A stretch of 23,724 nucleotides of DNA from Desulfobacterales bacterium (lineage in GTDB: Bacteria > Desulfobacterota > Desulfobacteria > Desulfobacterales > UBA11574), in the NCBI GenBank assembly GCA_030145595.1, contig JAQYVG010000012.1:1-23724 (forward strand). Direction: 5' to 3'. The notes below the pieces were generated by a model. It searched no databases. It was not told where the DNA came from and saw only the letters and a list, made by a program, of their open reading frames with translations. A program made the position numbers and the translations under genes. Position 1 is the stretch's first letter; each line of letters starts with the position of its first letter. This document shows, in pieces, positions 15,252 through 22,585 of the stretch.

Positions 15252-17303
15252 ATGGAGAGTATGGGATTGCTGCCATATATCATAACAATCGGGCTTTCCG
15301 CTTTTTTACTGTTTTTGATCCAGCCGATGATTTCAAAAATCATCCTTCCGGTCTTTGGAGGCGGGGCTTCAATCTGGCTGACTTCCCTGATTTTTTTCCA
15401 GGTCCTGCTGCTTGCCGGATATTTTTTCAGCCACATTCTGGCAACATACTTAAGTCCTAAAAAAAAGGGAGCATTACTTTTTATTGTAACAGGTGCTGCA
15501 TTTTTGTTTATACCGTTAAATATTACTTTTCCCCAAGTCTCTTTGTTTCCCACTGTCAATATATTTATAGTTCTTTTTACATCAATCGGACTGCCTTATT
15601 TTCTATTGTCTTCGACAAGCCCGATCCTGCAGCACTTTATCGCCGTCGACCCGCACAATAAAGAAAGAAACCCATATGTCCAGTATGCTGTATCAAACAC
15701 AGGCTCGCTGGGGGGACTGCTCGTTTATCCGGTATTAATCGAGCCGTTATTGACAAATTCAATGCAGACAAAGGTCTGGTCATATGGATTTTGTATATAT
15801 TCTGCTCTTATAGCCATCTGCATTATTAAATATCTTAAGGGAATAAGCGGCAGAAGTACTGATAATGTCATACAGCCTGGTGCTGCCGGGGAAGAGGCGC
15901 AAACGGATATTTCTTTACGCACGCGCGCAGACTGGCTTGTTCAAAGCATGATACCGTCCGCAACACTGATAGTAATAACGCGTCACCTGACCACCGATAT
16001 TGTGAATCTGCCCCTGTTGTGGATTCTGCCTCTTTGCTGCTATCTTGCATCGTTTATTATCTGTTTTTTATTCACGGGCATTTCACGCCCTTCTCCTCTG
16101 CGGACACTGGCGGTTATACTACCTGTTGCGGCTATGGGTATCACGCTGCGCTCAGAGATTGACATGGCATTTTGGGGTGAGGTTGCCGTGGCGTGCGGAT
16201 GCCTGTTTGCGATCTGCATGTTTTTTCACGGAAACCTTGAACGAGGTAAGCCGCATTCATTGAACCTGACAGCTTTTTATTTTTACCTCTCTGCCGGAGC
16301 TTGCTTCGGCAGTATTTTAGCCGGGATACTTGCGCCCCAGCTGTTTAAGAGTAATTTTGAACTCTACATAGTTATAATTGTAACGCTCTATTTTTTGCTG
16401 GCGCCTTCCGTACAGCAGAAAGAAAAAAAATATAGACTGTTTTACAATATTGTTGCAGCAGTTGTTCTGGCGGTGGTCTTTATCAGTCAAGAGATCATAG
16501 CAGAGTCTTCAACCCTGTTTCAAACCAGAAATTTCTACGGATCCTATACTATTTTGGAAAAACCGGAAATTAAGAAAAAACAGATAACGGGAAAACTTCT
16601 TCTAAGCGGTACAACTGTTCACGGCGGGGAAGCGCGGCAGGCAGGAAGGTTGATTCCGATTACATATTATCATGAAAATTCAGGCGTGGGTCTTGCATTT
16701 TCCCGTATCAAGACGCTGAAAAATATCGGCTGTGTCGGACTTGGAACAGGGGTTGTTGCCTTGTATGGTAAAAAGGGGCAAGTTTTCGATTTTTACGAAA
16801 TAGACCCGGATATTATTAAAATTGCACAGACACATTTTAACAACTTAAAGACCAGCAGGGCGGCTGTCAGAAATTTCGCCGGCGATGCGCGCGTAAAACT
16901 CAGGAAGGTTACGAATGGAACCTATGATATGCTGGTTGTTGATGCTTTTACAGGTGGTGCAATCCCAACGCATTTGCTTACACATGAGGCCATGGAGGAA
17001 TTTTTCAGAGTATTGAGCAAGGACGGCTTGATTTTGTTTCATATTTCAAACCAATTTGTTAACCTTCTGCCTGTGCTGAGCTGCAATGCTGAAAAAATGG
17101 GATTACATATAATGCACCACGAGTCAGTGCCGGAGCTGCTGACATACAGGTTTTATGCGCACTGGGTTGCTGTTGCAAAAAACAGAAAAGCTTTCGACTT
17201 ACTGACTAGGGATGATAAGATGTGGAAAGAACCTGCAGGTAGCAAAATATGCTGGACAGACGAATTCTCTAATATATGGTCGGTAATCAACTTCCGACAT
17301 TAG
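15252..17303 (+). CDS. Membrane protein fused to a spermidine synthase-like (aminopropyltransferase fold) domain
   Basis: The N-terminal half (about 1-420) has a dozen or so hydrophobic segments, starting with the family signature LSAFLLFLIQPMISKIILPVFGG. The C-terminal half (about 475-640) has the spermidine synthase/SAM-binding fold: GCVGLGTGVVALYG (nucleoside-binding glycine loop), FYEIDPDIIKIA (acidic end of strand 2), AGDARVKL, and VVDAFTGGAIPTHLLT. This fused family is widespread, but its substrate is generally unknown and I see no clear putrescine-binding set. The start could be TTG 15249, ATG 15252 or ATG 15261; no upstream Shine-Dalgarno sequence decides it, and only ATG 15261 has a (very close) GGAGAG. 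It lies so close to hypD that cotranscription is likely. Confidence 0.85.
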   Translation: MESMGLLPYIITIGLSAFLLFLIQPMISKIILPVFGGGASIWLTSLIFFQVLLLAGYFFSHILATYLSPKKKGALLFIVTGAAFLFIPLNITFPQVSLFPTVNIFIVLFTSIGLPYFLLSSTSPILQHFIAVDPHNKERNPYVQYAVSNTGSLGGLLVYPVLIEPLLTNSMQTKVWSYGFCIYSALIAICIIKYLKGISGRSTDNVIQPGAAGEEAQTDISLRTRADWLVQSMIPSATLIVITRHLTTDIVNLPLLWILPLCCYLASFIICFLFTGISRPSPLRTLAVILPVAAMGITLRSEIDMAFWGEVAVACGCLFAICMFFHGNLERGKPHSLNLTAFYFYLSAGACFGSILAGILAPQLFKSNFELYIVIIVTLYFLLAPSVQQKEKKYRLFYNIVAAVVLAVVFISQEIIAESSTLFQTRNFYGSYTILEKPEIKKKQITGKLLLSGTTVHGGEARQAGRLIPITYYHENSGVGLAFSRIKTLKNIGCVGLGTGVVALYGKKGQVFDFYEIDPDIIKIAQTHFNNLKTSRAAVRNFAGDARVKLRKVTNGTYDMLVVDAFTGGAIPTHLLTHEAMEEFFRVLSKDGLILFHISNQFVNLLPVLSCNAEKMGLHIMHHESVPELLTYRFYAHWVAVAKNRKAFDLLTRDDKMWKEPAGSKICWTDEFSNIWSVINFRH

Positions 17304-17310
17304 CCGGCAT

Positions 17311-18381
17311 TTATATACTGAAGCGTATATTTAAAATATCCCCGTCTTTTACCTTGTAATTCTTTCCTTCCAGGCGGAAGTGGCCGTTGTCGCGGATACC
17401 TTTTTCCGAACCGCAGGCCTTCAGGTCGTCGTAAGAGAAGCACTCGGCGCGGATAAATCCCCGGCAAAGGTCGGAATGGATCTCTGCTGCGGCGTCCAGG
17501 GCCGTGTCGCCGCTGCGCAGCGTCCAGGCCCGGACCTCATCAGTTCCCACGGTAATAAAACTGATATGGCCCAGAATTTCATAGGCAAAGCGGGTTATGC
17601 GCTCATGGGCGGATTCGGCGATGCCCATCTCCGTCATGAACAGCCCGGCTTCTTCGCTGTCGCTGATTGCGGCCAGTTCCATTTCAAAGCTGCCTGCAAA
17701 TTCGATAACCTTATATTTTGCTTCGATTTTGGCCGACAGATCCTGGTTGCGGCCGAAATTGTTTTCTCCGGAGTTCAGAATGACAAAAAACGGTTTGTGG
17801 GTTAAAAACTGGAATCCGCTGATTAGCTTTTGTTCGTTGTGGTTCAAGGTCAAATCCCGTACATGGCGACCGCGGTCTAGTTCTTCGAGTATCTTTTGGA
17901 GAATCTTCTCTTCCAGTTGCATGGTGTTGGTCTTTTTGCCGCGCCTGGCGCTCCAGGCGATGCGTTCGAGCCTCTTTTCGGTGATGATCATATCAGACAG
18001 GATAAACTCGGTATCGATGGTATCGATATCCGCCAGCGGTGCCGGACTGCCCATCATTTCATCGCTAAAATTGCGAGCAACCAGGGCAATAGCATCCAGG
18101 TTGCGGACGAGATTCATCTGGGCACTGAAAAAATCGTCTTTGCGGGCCGAACCTTTAGTCAAGCCGGCAAAATCGACGATCTCTATGGTGGCATAGGTTG
18201 TTTTTTTGGGGTGGTAAAGTTGTGTGAGGCGGGTGATGCGTTCGTCGCCCACTTCAACAATGGCAACGTTTGGTTCGGCTTTGCTGTTGGCATAGGCGCC
18301 AACATCGGCTTCCGAACGTGTCAGGGCGTTAAAAATGGTTGTCTTGCCGGAATTGGGCAGACCTAACAATCCGATTTTCAT
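17311..18381 (-). CDS. ychF: YchF/OLA1-family redox-regulated ATPase (Obg-like)
   Basis: This 356-residue cytoplasmic P-loop protein of the Obg-like family prefers ATP in characterised members and associates with ribosomes. Walker A is GLPNSGKTT (7-15), the G3 region is VDFAGLTKG, and the altered G4 reads LNSGENN in place of NKxD, as is typical of the YchF/OLA1 group. A helical middle (about 130-200) and a C-terminal TGS domain (ALDAAAEIHSD and, at the end, KNYKVKDGDILNIRFSI) follow. It is convergent with the aminopropyltransferase-like gene, with only 7 bp between their ends. The sequence is more divergent than in core YchF proteins but complete. Confidence 0.9.
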   Translation of the reverse strand: MKIGLLGLPNSGKTTIFNALTRSEADVGAYANSKAEPNVAIVEVGDERITRLTQLYHPKKTTYATIEIVDFAGLTKGSARKDDFFSAQMNLVRNLDAIALVARNFSDEMMGSPAPLADIDTIDTEFILSDMIITEKRLERIAWSARRGKKTNTMQLEEKILQKILEELDRGRHVRDLTLNHNEQKLISGFQFLTHKPFFVILNSGENNFGRNQDLSAKIEAKYKVIEFAGSFEMELAAISDSEEAGLFMTEMGIAESAHERITRFAYEILGHISFITVGTDEVRAWTLRSGDTALDAAAEIHSDLCRGFIRAECFSYDDLKACGSEKGIRDNGHFRLEGKNYKVKDGDILNIRFSI

Positions 18382-18586
18382 TAATTTTCCTTTCCTTGAT
18401 TTATCACAAACCGTATCTGCGCTAGTTTATGCACAGACGACGTTTTTAAAAGATTGGTAAGATAAGCCTGATATGGTGGTTTGTCCAGCACGAAAATAAA
18501 ATCAAGCATCTAGAAAAAAAATATGCACCACTTTCAAACGCCGGCATAATCTCAAAAGTCATTTTGTTTTGTCTCCAACTCCAGAC

Positions 18587-18640
18587 ATTGCGCAATAACG
18601 CGCAATCAGTGCAAAAAAATATTGCGCATTATTGCGCGAT
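18587..18640. promoter_or_regulatory. Pair of ATTGCGC-N6-GCGCAAT dyads, operator-like
   Basis: ATTGCGC-aataac-GCGCAAT (18587-18606) is a perfect 7+6+7 dyad. ATTGCGC-attatt-GCGCGAT (18621-18640) is the same with one mismatch. Their centres are 34 bp apart. Two matching dyads in the divergent ychF/fic region suggest a protein-binding site; which gene it controls is unknown. Confidence 0.45.
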
Positions 18641-18780
18641 ATCCGCGAGACTATCTTAGGCAGGCAAGATTTTACCCGTTTATTTATCCAATTATATCCA
18701 ATCAGCTTGACAATGCGGCTAAATGGGTATAAATGGATATGAAATTGGATATTTCAAAATAGTTCACCGGGGGCAAGAGA

Positions 18781-19009
18781 TTTGACAGGATAACAGGATA
18801 GACTTGATATTAATCCGCCGTAAGTCTGGCGGATAATTAAAGCCAATGAAATCCAATTGGTTAATTACCTTGTTTCTGCAGGGAAACCTGTGGGCCTGAT
18901 TCTTAATTTTGGAGAGAGGAAAGTTGAAATTAAGCGTAAGGTCAAGGATTTGAATTAAGTGATCAACAGGATGAAAAAACAATCAAGTCTATCCTGTTAT
19001 CCTGTCAAA
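18781..19009. repeat. 229-bp element bounded by 28-bp perfect inverted repeats
   Basis: The 28 bp at 18781-18808 (beginning TTTGACAGGATAACAGGA) are exactly the reverse complement of 18982-19009 (ending ATCCTGTTATCCTGTCAAA). The pairing stops abruptly at both ends. Inside are a short CCGCC-type hairpin and the 3' end of a GxxExxY gene. The layout is that of a MITE-like or palindromic repeat; no target-site duplication is obvious. Confidence 0.75.
18824..18958 (+). pseudogene. GxxExxY protein C-terminal remnant
   Basis: The frame from 18824 to the TAA at 18956-18958 reads ...IIKANEIQLVNYLVSAG, then KPVGLILNFGERKVEIKR. This is the C-terminal strand-helix pattern of the GxxExxY family (a PD-(D/E)XK-like nuclease fold of unknown role). 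Only about 44 codons survive. The upstream frame is closed by a TAA at 18821-18823, and the GxxExxY signature itself is missing. No start codon or ribosome binding site is present. It is a degraded fragment inside the inverted-repeat element. Confidence 0.65.
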
Positions 19010-19064
19010 GATAACTGAACTGTTACGATATTTCATTAAATATCCGGTATAGAGAAAAGGGCGC

Positions 19065-20099
19065 ATGACACCACGCATTGTAAGGCTTATTGCCGAGATT
19101 GATGAATTTAAGGGATTTTGGAAGGGAATGGCTACGCTTTCCGTCGATTTCCTTTCAAACCTTCGAGTCCTTGCAACGATTGAATCCATTGGCTCTTCAA
19201 CCCGCATTGAAGGTGCTAGGCTCACGGATTCGGAAGTTTCGGCACTTATAGAAGGAATCGGTACGCGTTCTTTTAGAAGCCGTGATGAACAAGAGGTTGC
19301 CGGATACGCCGAAGCCTTGCGGCTCGTACAGGAATCTTATGATGAAATCGATCTAACCGAAAACAATATAAAGTATCTTCATAAAGTTTTGCTCAAGTTT
19401 TCAGACAAGGATACGTGGCATCTAGGAGAGTATAAGAAACATCCGAATCATGTGGCTGCTTTTGACGCTGACGGTCGTGAAATTGGAATTATTTTTGAAA
19501 CCGCATCTCCCTTTGAAACGCCTCAAATGATGGAAGCCTTGATGGCGGTTACCAGGAAGAACTTGAAAGACGTTGATACGCATCCCTTGATAGCCACGGC
19601 TGAACTTATAGTCCGATTTCTTGCGATCCATCCGTTTCAGGACGGCAATGGTCGCCTTTCCCGGGTGTTGACCAACCTTTTACTGCTTCGCAACGGCTAT
19701 GTCTATGTGCAATACAGTTCTCACGAAAGCGTTGTTGAAGCGGATAAGGACAAGTATTATCTGGCTTTGAGAACGGCACAAAAGGAATTGGGATCCGGTG
19801 AAAAATCGTCCGAGATTTGGACAACGTTTTTTCTTGAAATGCTCAAAAAGCAAAAAGATCATTTACTTAAAAAGATCGAGAGGGAAAAAATCGCTCATGC
19901 CCTGCCTGATGTGTCGATACGCATTTTAAACCTTGCCAAAGAACACGGGCGGGTAACTGTATCCTTTGTCACGAGCGTGCTGCAGATCAACCGCAACACG
20001 GTAAAAAAGCACCTTCAGCATCTTGTAAGAACAGGAAAACTTGTTCTTCATGGCAAAGGAAGGGGATCATACTACTCCCCTTTTACCCGAGGTTATTGA
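19065..20099 (+). CDS. Fic family protein (probable AMPylase/nucleotidyltransferase) with N-terminal inhibitory motif and C-terminal winged helix
   Basis: This 344-residue protein contains the complete Fic core H189-P-F-Q-D-G-N-G-R-L-S-R200, with the catalytic histidine and the second arginine. The inhibitory motif (S/T)xxxE(G/N) is present in the same chain at S45-T-R-I-E49-G50, making it a class II (self-inhibited) Fic protein that needs no separate antitoxin. The last 65 or so residues (about 277-340, with VTVSFVTSVLQINRNTVKKHLQHL) look like a winged helix-turn-helix for DNA binding. Such proteins transfer AMP or similar groups to target proteins, but the target is unknown. The start at 19065 has only a weak GAAAAGG site. 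Confidence 0.9.
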   Translation: MTPRIVRLIAEIDEFKGFWKGMATLSVDFLSNLRVLATIESIGSSTRIEGARLTDSEVSALIEGIGTRSFRSRDEQEVAGYAEALRLVQESYDEIDLTENNIKYLHKVLLKFSDKDTWHLGEYKKHPNHVAAFDADGREIGIIFETASPFETPQMMEALMAVTRKNLKDVDTHPLIATAELIVRFLAIHPFQDGNGRLSRVLTNLLLLRNGYVYVQYSSHESVVEADKDKYYLALRTAQKELGSGEKSSEIWTTFFLEMLKKQKDHLLKKIEREKIAHALPDVSIRILNLAKEHGRVTVSFVTSVLQINRNTVKKHLQHLVRTGKLVLHGKGRGSYYSPFTRGY

Positions 20100-20128
20100 A
20101 AAGTTACACCCTAACCCGGATAAACCGG

Positions 20129-20266
20129 AAATAACAAATTACAAGCACCCCGCCAAAAAGACGGCGGGCAGGCAAATTACAAATAAATTCCAAATTATAA
20201 TATCCAAATCTCAAATAAGATCAAAGATCAATTGTTTGGAATTTTGAATTTTAGTAATTGTTATTT
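20129..20266. repeat. AT-rich nested inverted-repeat element between fic and hypE
   Basis: AAATAACAAATTAC (20129-20142) is matched in reverse by GTAATTGTTATTT (20254-20266, one base shorter), and AATTCCAAA (20186-20194) by TTTGGAATT (20235-20243). A GC hairpin CCCGCC-N8-GGCGGG (20149-20168) sits in the left arm, between two direct copies of CAAATTACAA. The 290-bp fic-hypE spacer contains no gene; this looks like a miniature palindromic repeat. Confidence 0.5.
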
Positions 20267-20389
20267 GTTTGTTATTTGTTTTTTGATTATTGTGATTTAT
20301 TGTTATGTGTTTATTGTATTTTGTTTTTTGACACAAAATGCACAAAAATTACATTTAAGGTACTAATTGAGCGTAAACAAGGTATAACG

Positions 20390-21400
20390 ATGAAAACAGA
20401 TACGATTTTATTGGATCACGGCGGCGGCGGCAAGATGTCGCATCGTCTGGTTACGGATCTTTTGCTTCCCATTTTTGACAACCCCATTCTTTCCCAGCTA
20501 CATGACGGGGCCGTTGTGGATATTAACGGGCAGCGACTGGCCTTTTCCACCGATACTTTTGTGGTGGACCCTATCTTTTTCCCCGGTGGCAGTATTGGCG
20601 ATCTGGCCGTAAACGGGACTGTCAACGATCTGGCCATGTGCGGTGCCATGCCCCAATATCTCAGCGTAGGGTTGATACTGGAAGAAGGTTTTTCCATCAG
20701 CGATCTTGAAAGAATAGTAAACGATATCGGCGCTGCGGCTAAAAAAGCCGGTGTTATCGTTGTAACCGGAGACACCAAGGTGGTTCCCAAAGGGGCGGTT
20801 GACAAAATCTTTATTAATACGTCCGGCGTTGGGCGGGTACCTGCAGATGTGGATATTTCCAGCCATAAAGCCCGGCCCGGTGATCAAATTATTCTCAGCG
20901 GGAGCATCGCCGATCACGGCATGACCGTATTGACACAGCGTGAAGGGATGAAGTTTGATTCAGCGATCAGAAGCGATACCACAGCTTTGAATCGAATGGT
21001 GGCAAACATGCTTGCAGCGTGCAAGGGTATCCATGTACTGCGGGACCCGACCCGCGGTGGTGTAGGCACGGCGCTGAACGAAATTGCCGATAAATCAGGC
21101 ATCGGAATCAGGATTTATGAAGAAAAGATTCCACTAAAAGATGAAACCGCCGGCATCTGTGAACTCTTGGGATTTGATCCGCTTTATGTTGCCAATGAAG
21201 GTAAACTGATTGCGTTTGTCCCTGGCCAAGATGCCGAAAACATCCTTGCGGCCATAAGGGAGGATGATTGCGGTAAGGACGCTTGCATTATCGGCGAGGC
21301 AGTCTCCGATAACCCCGGCCGGGTAATCATGCAAACCCGCATCGGGGGTGCCAGAATCGTCGACATGCTGACCGGAGAGCAACTTCCGCGTATTTGTTAG
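20390..21400 (+). CDS. hypE: Hydrogenase maturation protein HypE (thiocyanate carrier)
   Basis: HypE dehydrates its C-terminal thiocarboxamide to thiocyanate and delivers CN to the HypCD iron. With the ATG at 20390 it has 336 residues, the normal size; an upstream in-frame start would add a meaningless hydrophobic stretch. Seen are LDHGGGGKMSHRLV at the start, FSTDTFVVDP, GDLAVNGTVNDLAMCGA (PurM/AIR synthase-like ATP-binding), VTGDTKVV, RDPTRGGVGTALNEIA and the essential C-terminal tail ending P-R-I-C, whose last cysteine carries the ligand. It is separated from hypC-F-D by about 5 kb. Its stop codon lies in a 20-bp inverted repeat. Confidence 0.95.
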   Translation: MKTDTILLDHGGGGKMSHRLVTDLLLPIFDNPILSQLHDGAVVDINGQRLAFSTDTFVVDPIFFPGGSIGDLAVNGTVNDLAMCGAMPQYLSVGLILEEGFSISDLERIVNDIGAAAKKAGVIVVTGDTKVVPKGAVDKIFINTSGVGRVPADVDISSHKARPGDQIILSGSIADHGMTVLTQREGMKFDSAIRSDTTALNRMVANMLAACKGIHVLRDPTRGGVGTALNEIADKSGIGIRIYEEKIPLKDETAGICELLGFDPLYVANEGKLIAFVPGQDAENILAAIREDDCGKDACIIGEAVSDNPGRVIMQTRIGGARIVDMLTGEQLPRIC

Positions 21401-21492
21401 AAGTGGTTTCAAAACCTCCCCTCAAGCCTAATCTCGGTGTTGGAGCGAGGGATTGATCTTAAACCTGTTTGAAGGTTTTGAAACCACTTCTA
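21398..21492. repeat. 95-bp element with 20-bp perfect inverted repeats, overlapping the hypE stop
   Basis: TAGAAGTGGTTTCAAAACCT (21398-21417) is the exact reverse complement of 21473-21492. Its first three bases are the hypE stop codon TAG. The 55-bp interior holds a weaker CTCG/CGAG stem. As RNA this would be one very stable hairpin, and it may end or stabilise the hypE transcript. No T-run follows. Confidence 0.7.
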
Positions 21493-21506
21493 TCAAATTT
21501 TGTTTC

Positions 21507-21535
21507 TTGACTTTCAAAAGGGATGTAATTACAAT
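21507..21535 (+). promoter_or_regulatory. Promoter and overlapping palindrome for the mazEF pair
   Basis: TTGACT (21507-21512) and TACAAT (21530-21535) are 17 nt apart, a near-consensus sigma-70 promoter 31 nt before the antitoxin start. The palindrome TGTAATTACA (21524-21533) covers the -10 box and is a reasonable operator for autorepression by MazE/MazEF. Confidence 0.7.
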
Positions 21536-21566
21536 GTATCAACATTCCTTGCCAAGGAGGTCAAAT

Positions 21567-21821
21567 ATGAGAGCGCGAATAGTGAAAATCGGGAATTCCC
21601 AAGGGATACGTATTCCAAAACCTTTGCTCGAACAGACTGGGATCTTGGAAGATGTTGAGTTAGATGTGGATAAAAATCAAATAATTATACGGCCAGTATC
21701 TAACCCGAGAGACGGATGGGATGACGCTTTTAGGGCGATGGCAAAATTGGGTGATGATGCGATAATAGATGAGTTTGATAACATTTCACACTCTTGGGAT
21801 GACGACGAATGGCAATGGTAG
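21567..21821 (+). CDS. mazE: Antitoxin, AbrB/MazE-type DNA-binding domain
   Basis: The ATG at 21567 follows a perfect AAGGAGG site, giving 84 residues. Residues 1-45 (MRARIVKIGNSQGIRIPKPL, then DVELDVDKNQIIIRP) are the swapped-hairpin AbrB/MazE fold that binds DNA as a dimer. The C-terminal part is rich in D and W (DDDEWQW) and would be the toxin-neutralising tail. It overlaps the toxin gene by 13 bp, so translation is coupled. An earlier in-frame ATG at 21453 lies upstream of the promoter and is not the start. Confidence 0.9.
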   Translation: MRARIVKIGNSQGIRIPKPLLEQTGILEDVELDVDKNQIIIRPVSNPRDGWDDAFRAMAKLGDDAIIDEFDNISHSWDDDEWQW

Positions 21822-22138
21822 CTAATCGATTTGATGTATATTTGACAAATCTTGATCCTACAGTTGGTTCTGAAATTCAGAAAACCAGACCGTGCTTGAT
21901 TATTTCACCTGATGAAATGAACAAACACATCCGCACCGTAATAATCGCTCCTATGACCACAGCCGGGAAAGATTACCCCACTCGAGTCACCTGTACATTC
22001 AAAAAGAAAAAAGGACAAATTGTCATAGACCAGATACGAACTATAGATAAAGCTAGACTTATTAAAAAGCTTGGCACTATCACTCCAGAAACCCAACTAA
22101 AGGTTATTTCCATCCTGCAACGACTCTTTGCATTTTAA
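21809..22138 (+). CDS. mazF: MazF/PemK-type mRNA endonuclease toxin
   Basis: This 109-residue protein follows the MazF pattern: RFDVYLTNLDPTVGSEIQKTRPCLIISPD holds the glycine/serine loop and the conserved arginine, then VIIAPMTT with the conserved threonine, and GQIVIDQIRTIDKARL with the conserved DQ-R-D set. Family members cut single-stranded RNA at short specific sequences. Starts at 21809 or 21815 are both possible; the first is used here. The gene ends 30 bp before a bidirectional terminator shared with tRNA-Ala. Confidence 0.93.
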   Translation: MAMVANRFDVYLTNLDPTVGSEIQKTRPCLIISPDEMNKHIRTVIIAPMTTAGKDYPTRVTCTFKKKKGQIVIDQIRTIDKARLIKKLGTITPETQLKVISILQRLFAF

Positions 22139-22168
22139 CACTGTCCAACATCTATATGGCACGAAATA

Positions 22169-22197
22169 AAAAAGGCCACTGCTAAGTGGCCCTTTTT
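22169..22197. terminator. Bidirectional terminator between mazF and tRNA-Ala
   Basis: GGCCACT-gcta-AGTGGCC (22174-22191) is flanked by AAAAAA on the left and CTTTTT on the right. It therefore makes a hairpin with a T-run in both directions, serving plus-strand mazEF and minus-strand tRNA-Ala. Confidence 0.85.
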
Positions 22198-22208
22198 GTT
22201 GAGCAAAT

Positions 22209-22284
22209 TGGTGGAGCTGAACGGGATCGAACCGTCGACCTCATGACTGCCAGTCATGCGCTCTCCCAGCTGAGCTACAGCCCC
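22209..22284 (-). tRNA. tRNA-Ala (anticodon GGC)
   Basis: The minus strand reads GGGGCTGTAGCTCAGCTGGG at the 5' end, anticodon loop CTGGCAG (GGC), T-loop GGTTCGATCC and an encoded ACCA end. The length is 76 nt. The acceptor stem GGGGCTG pairs with the 3' CAGCTCC with one wobble. It carries the alanine D-arm and a short variable loop. Confidence 0.95.
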
Positions 22285-22298
22285 ACATCGAAAACCAA

Positions 22299-22327
22299 AA
22301 ACTAACAAAAACCGTAAAATGTGTCAA
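22299..22327 (-). promoter_or_regulatory. Promoter of tRNA-Ala
   Basis: The minus strand has TTGACA (22327-22322), a 17-nt spacer and TAGTTT (22304-22299). The -10 box ends 14 nt before the tRNA 5' end. Confidence 0.6.
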
Positions 22328-22388
22328 TATGTTTTTAGATCAGGAAGCGGTGTTGGCCGGTCATGCCACAAATCCGGAATAACTTTAA

Positions 22389-22531
22389 GGCGAAAGTGCG
22401 GTGCCTTTCGCCAATATAATCCCGTCCCGCTTTCAGCGGGGCGGGAGTTTCATAAAATCGTAACACGATTTTATTGGTTAATAGATGCACCATGCATATT
22501 GGAGCGCAGCGAAAATCCCGTTTCAGCGGGA
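22389..22531. repeat. Cluster of palindromes, including copy B of the two-hairpin repeat
   Basis: There are four stem-loops: GGCGAAAG/CTTTCGCC (22389-22412), CCCGTCCCGC-tttca-GCGGGGCGGG with one G-T pair (22421-22445), ATAAAATCGT-aac-ACGATTTTAT (22452-22474) and TCCCG/CGGGA (22516-22531). The middle two are the reverse-oriented match of 11008-11054. The region between tRNA-Ala and fxsA holds no intact gene. Confidence 0.65.
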
Positions 22532-22585
22532 ACACAGAATGCATGATACACAATATAAGATGTAGAATACAAGTTGCAAGATGGA

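Larger units (their letters stand above)
18382..19064. other. 683-bp divergent spacer between ychF and fic, no intact gene
   Basis: From left to right it holds an unassigned stretch (18382-18586), two GC dyads (18587-18640) and an AT-rich patch with several TGGATAT/ATATCCA words (about 18680-18755). It then holds the 229-bp inverted-repeat element with a GxxExxY gene remnant (18781-19009) and the fic leader. TTGACA at about 18710, with TATAAA 15 nt later, could be a promoter reading right, but the spacing is poor. Confidence 0.5.

Noticed and set aside
20258..20389. N-terminal extension of hypE to an ATG at 20258
   Set aside because: The extra 44 residues are low-complexity, from the AT-rich repeat, and do not match HypE; the ATG at 20390 gives the normal N-terminus.
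20390..21400. Selenophosphate synthase (selD), which would support selenocysteine use
   Set aside because: It shares the PurM-like fold, but the LDHGGGGKMSHRLV start and the P-R-I-C tail identify it as HypE; SelD has a different glycine-rich N-terminus.
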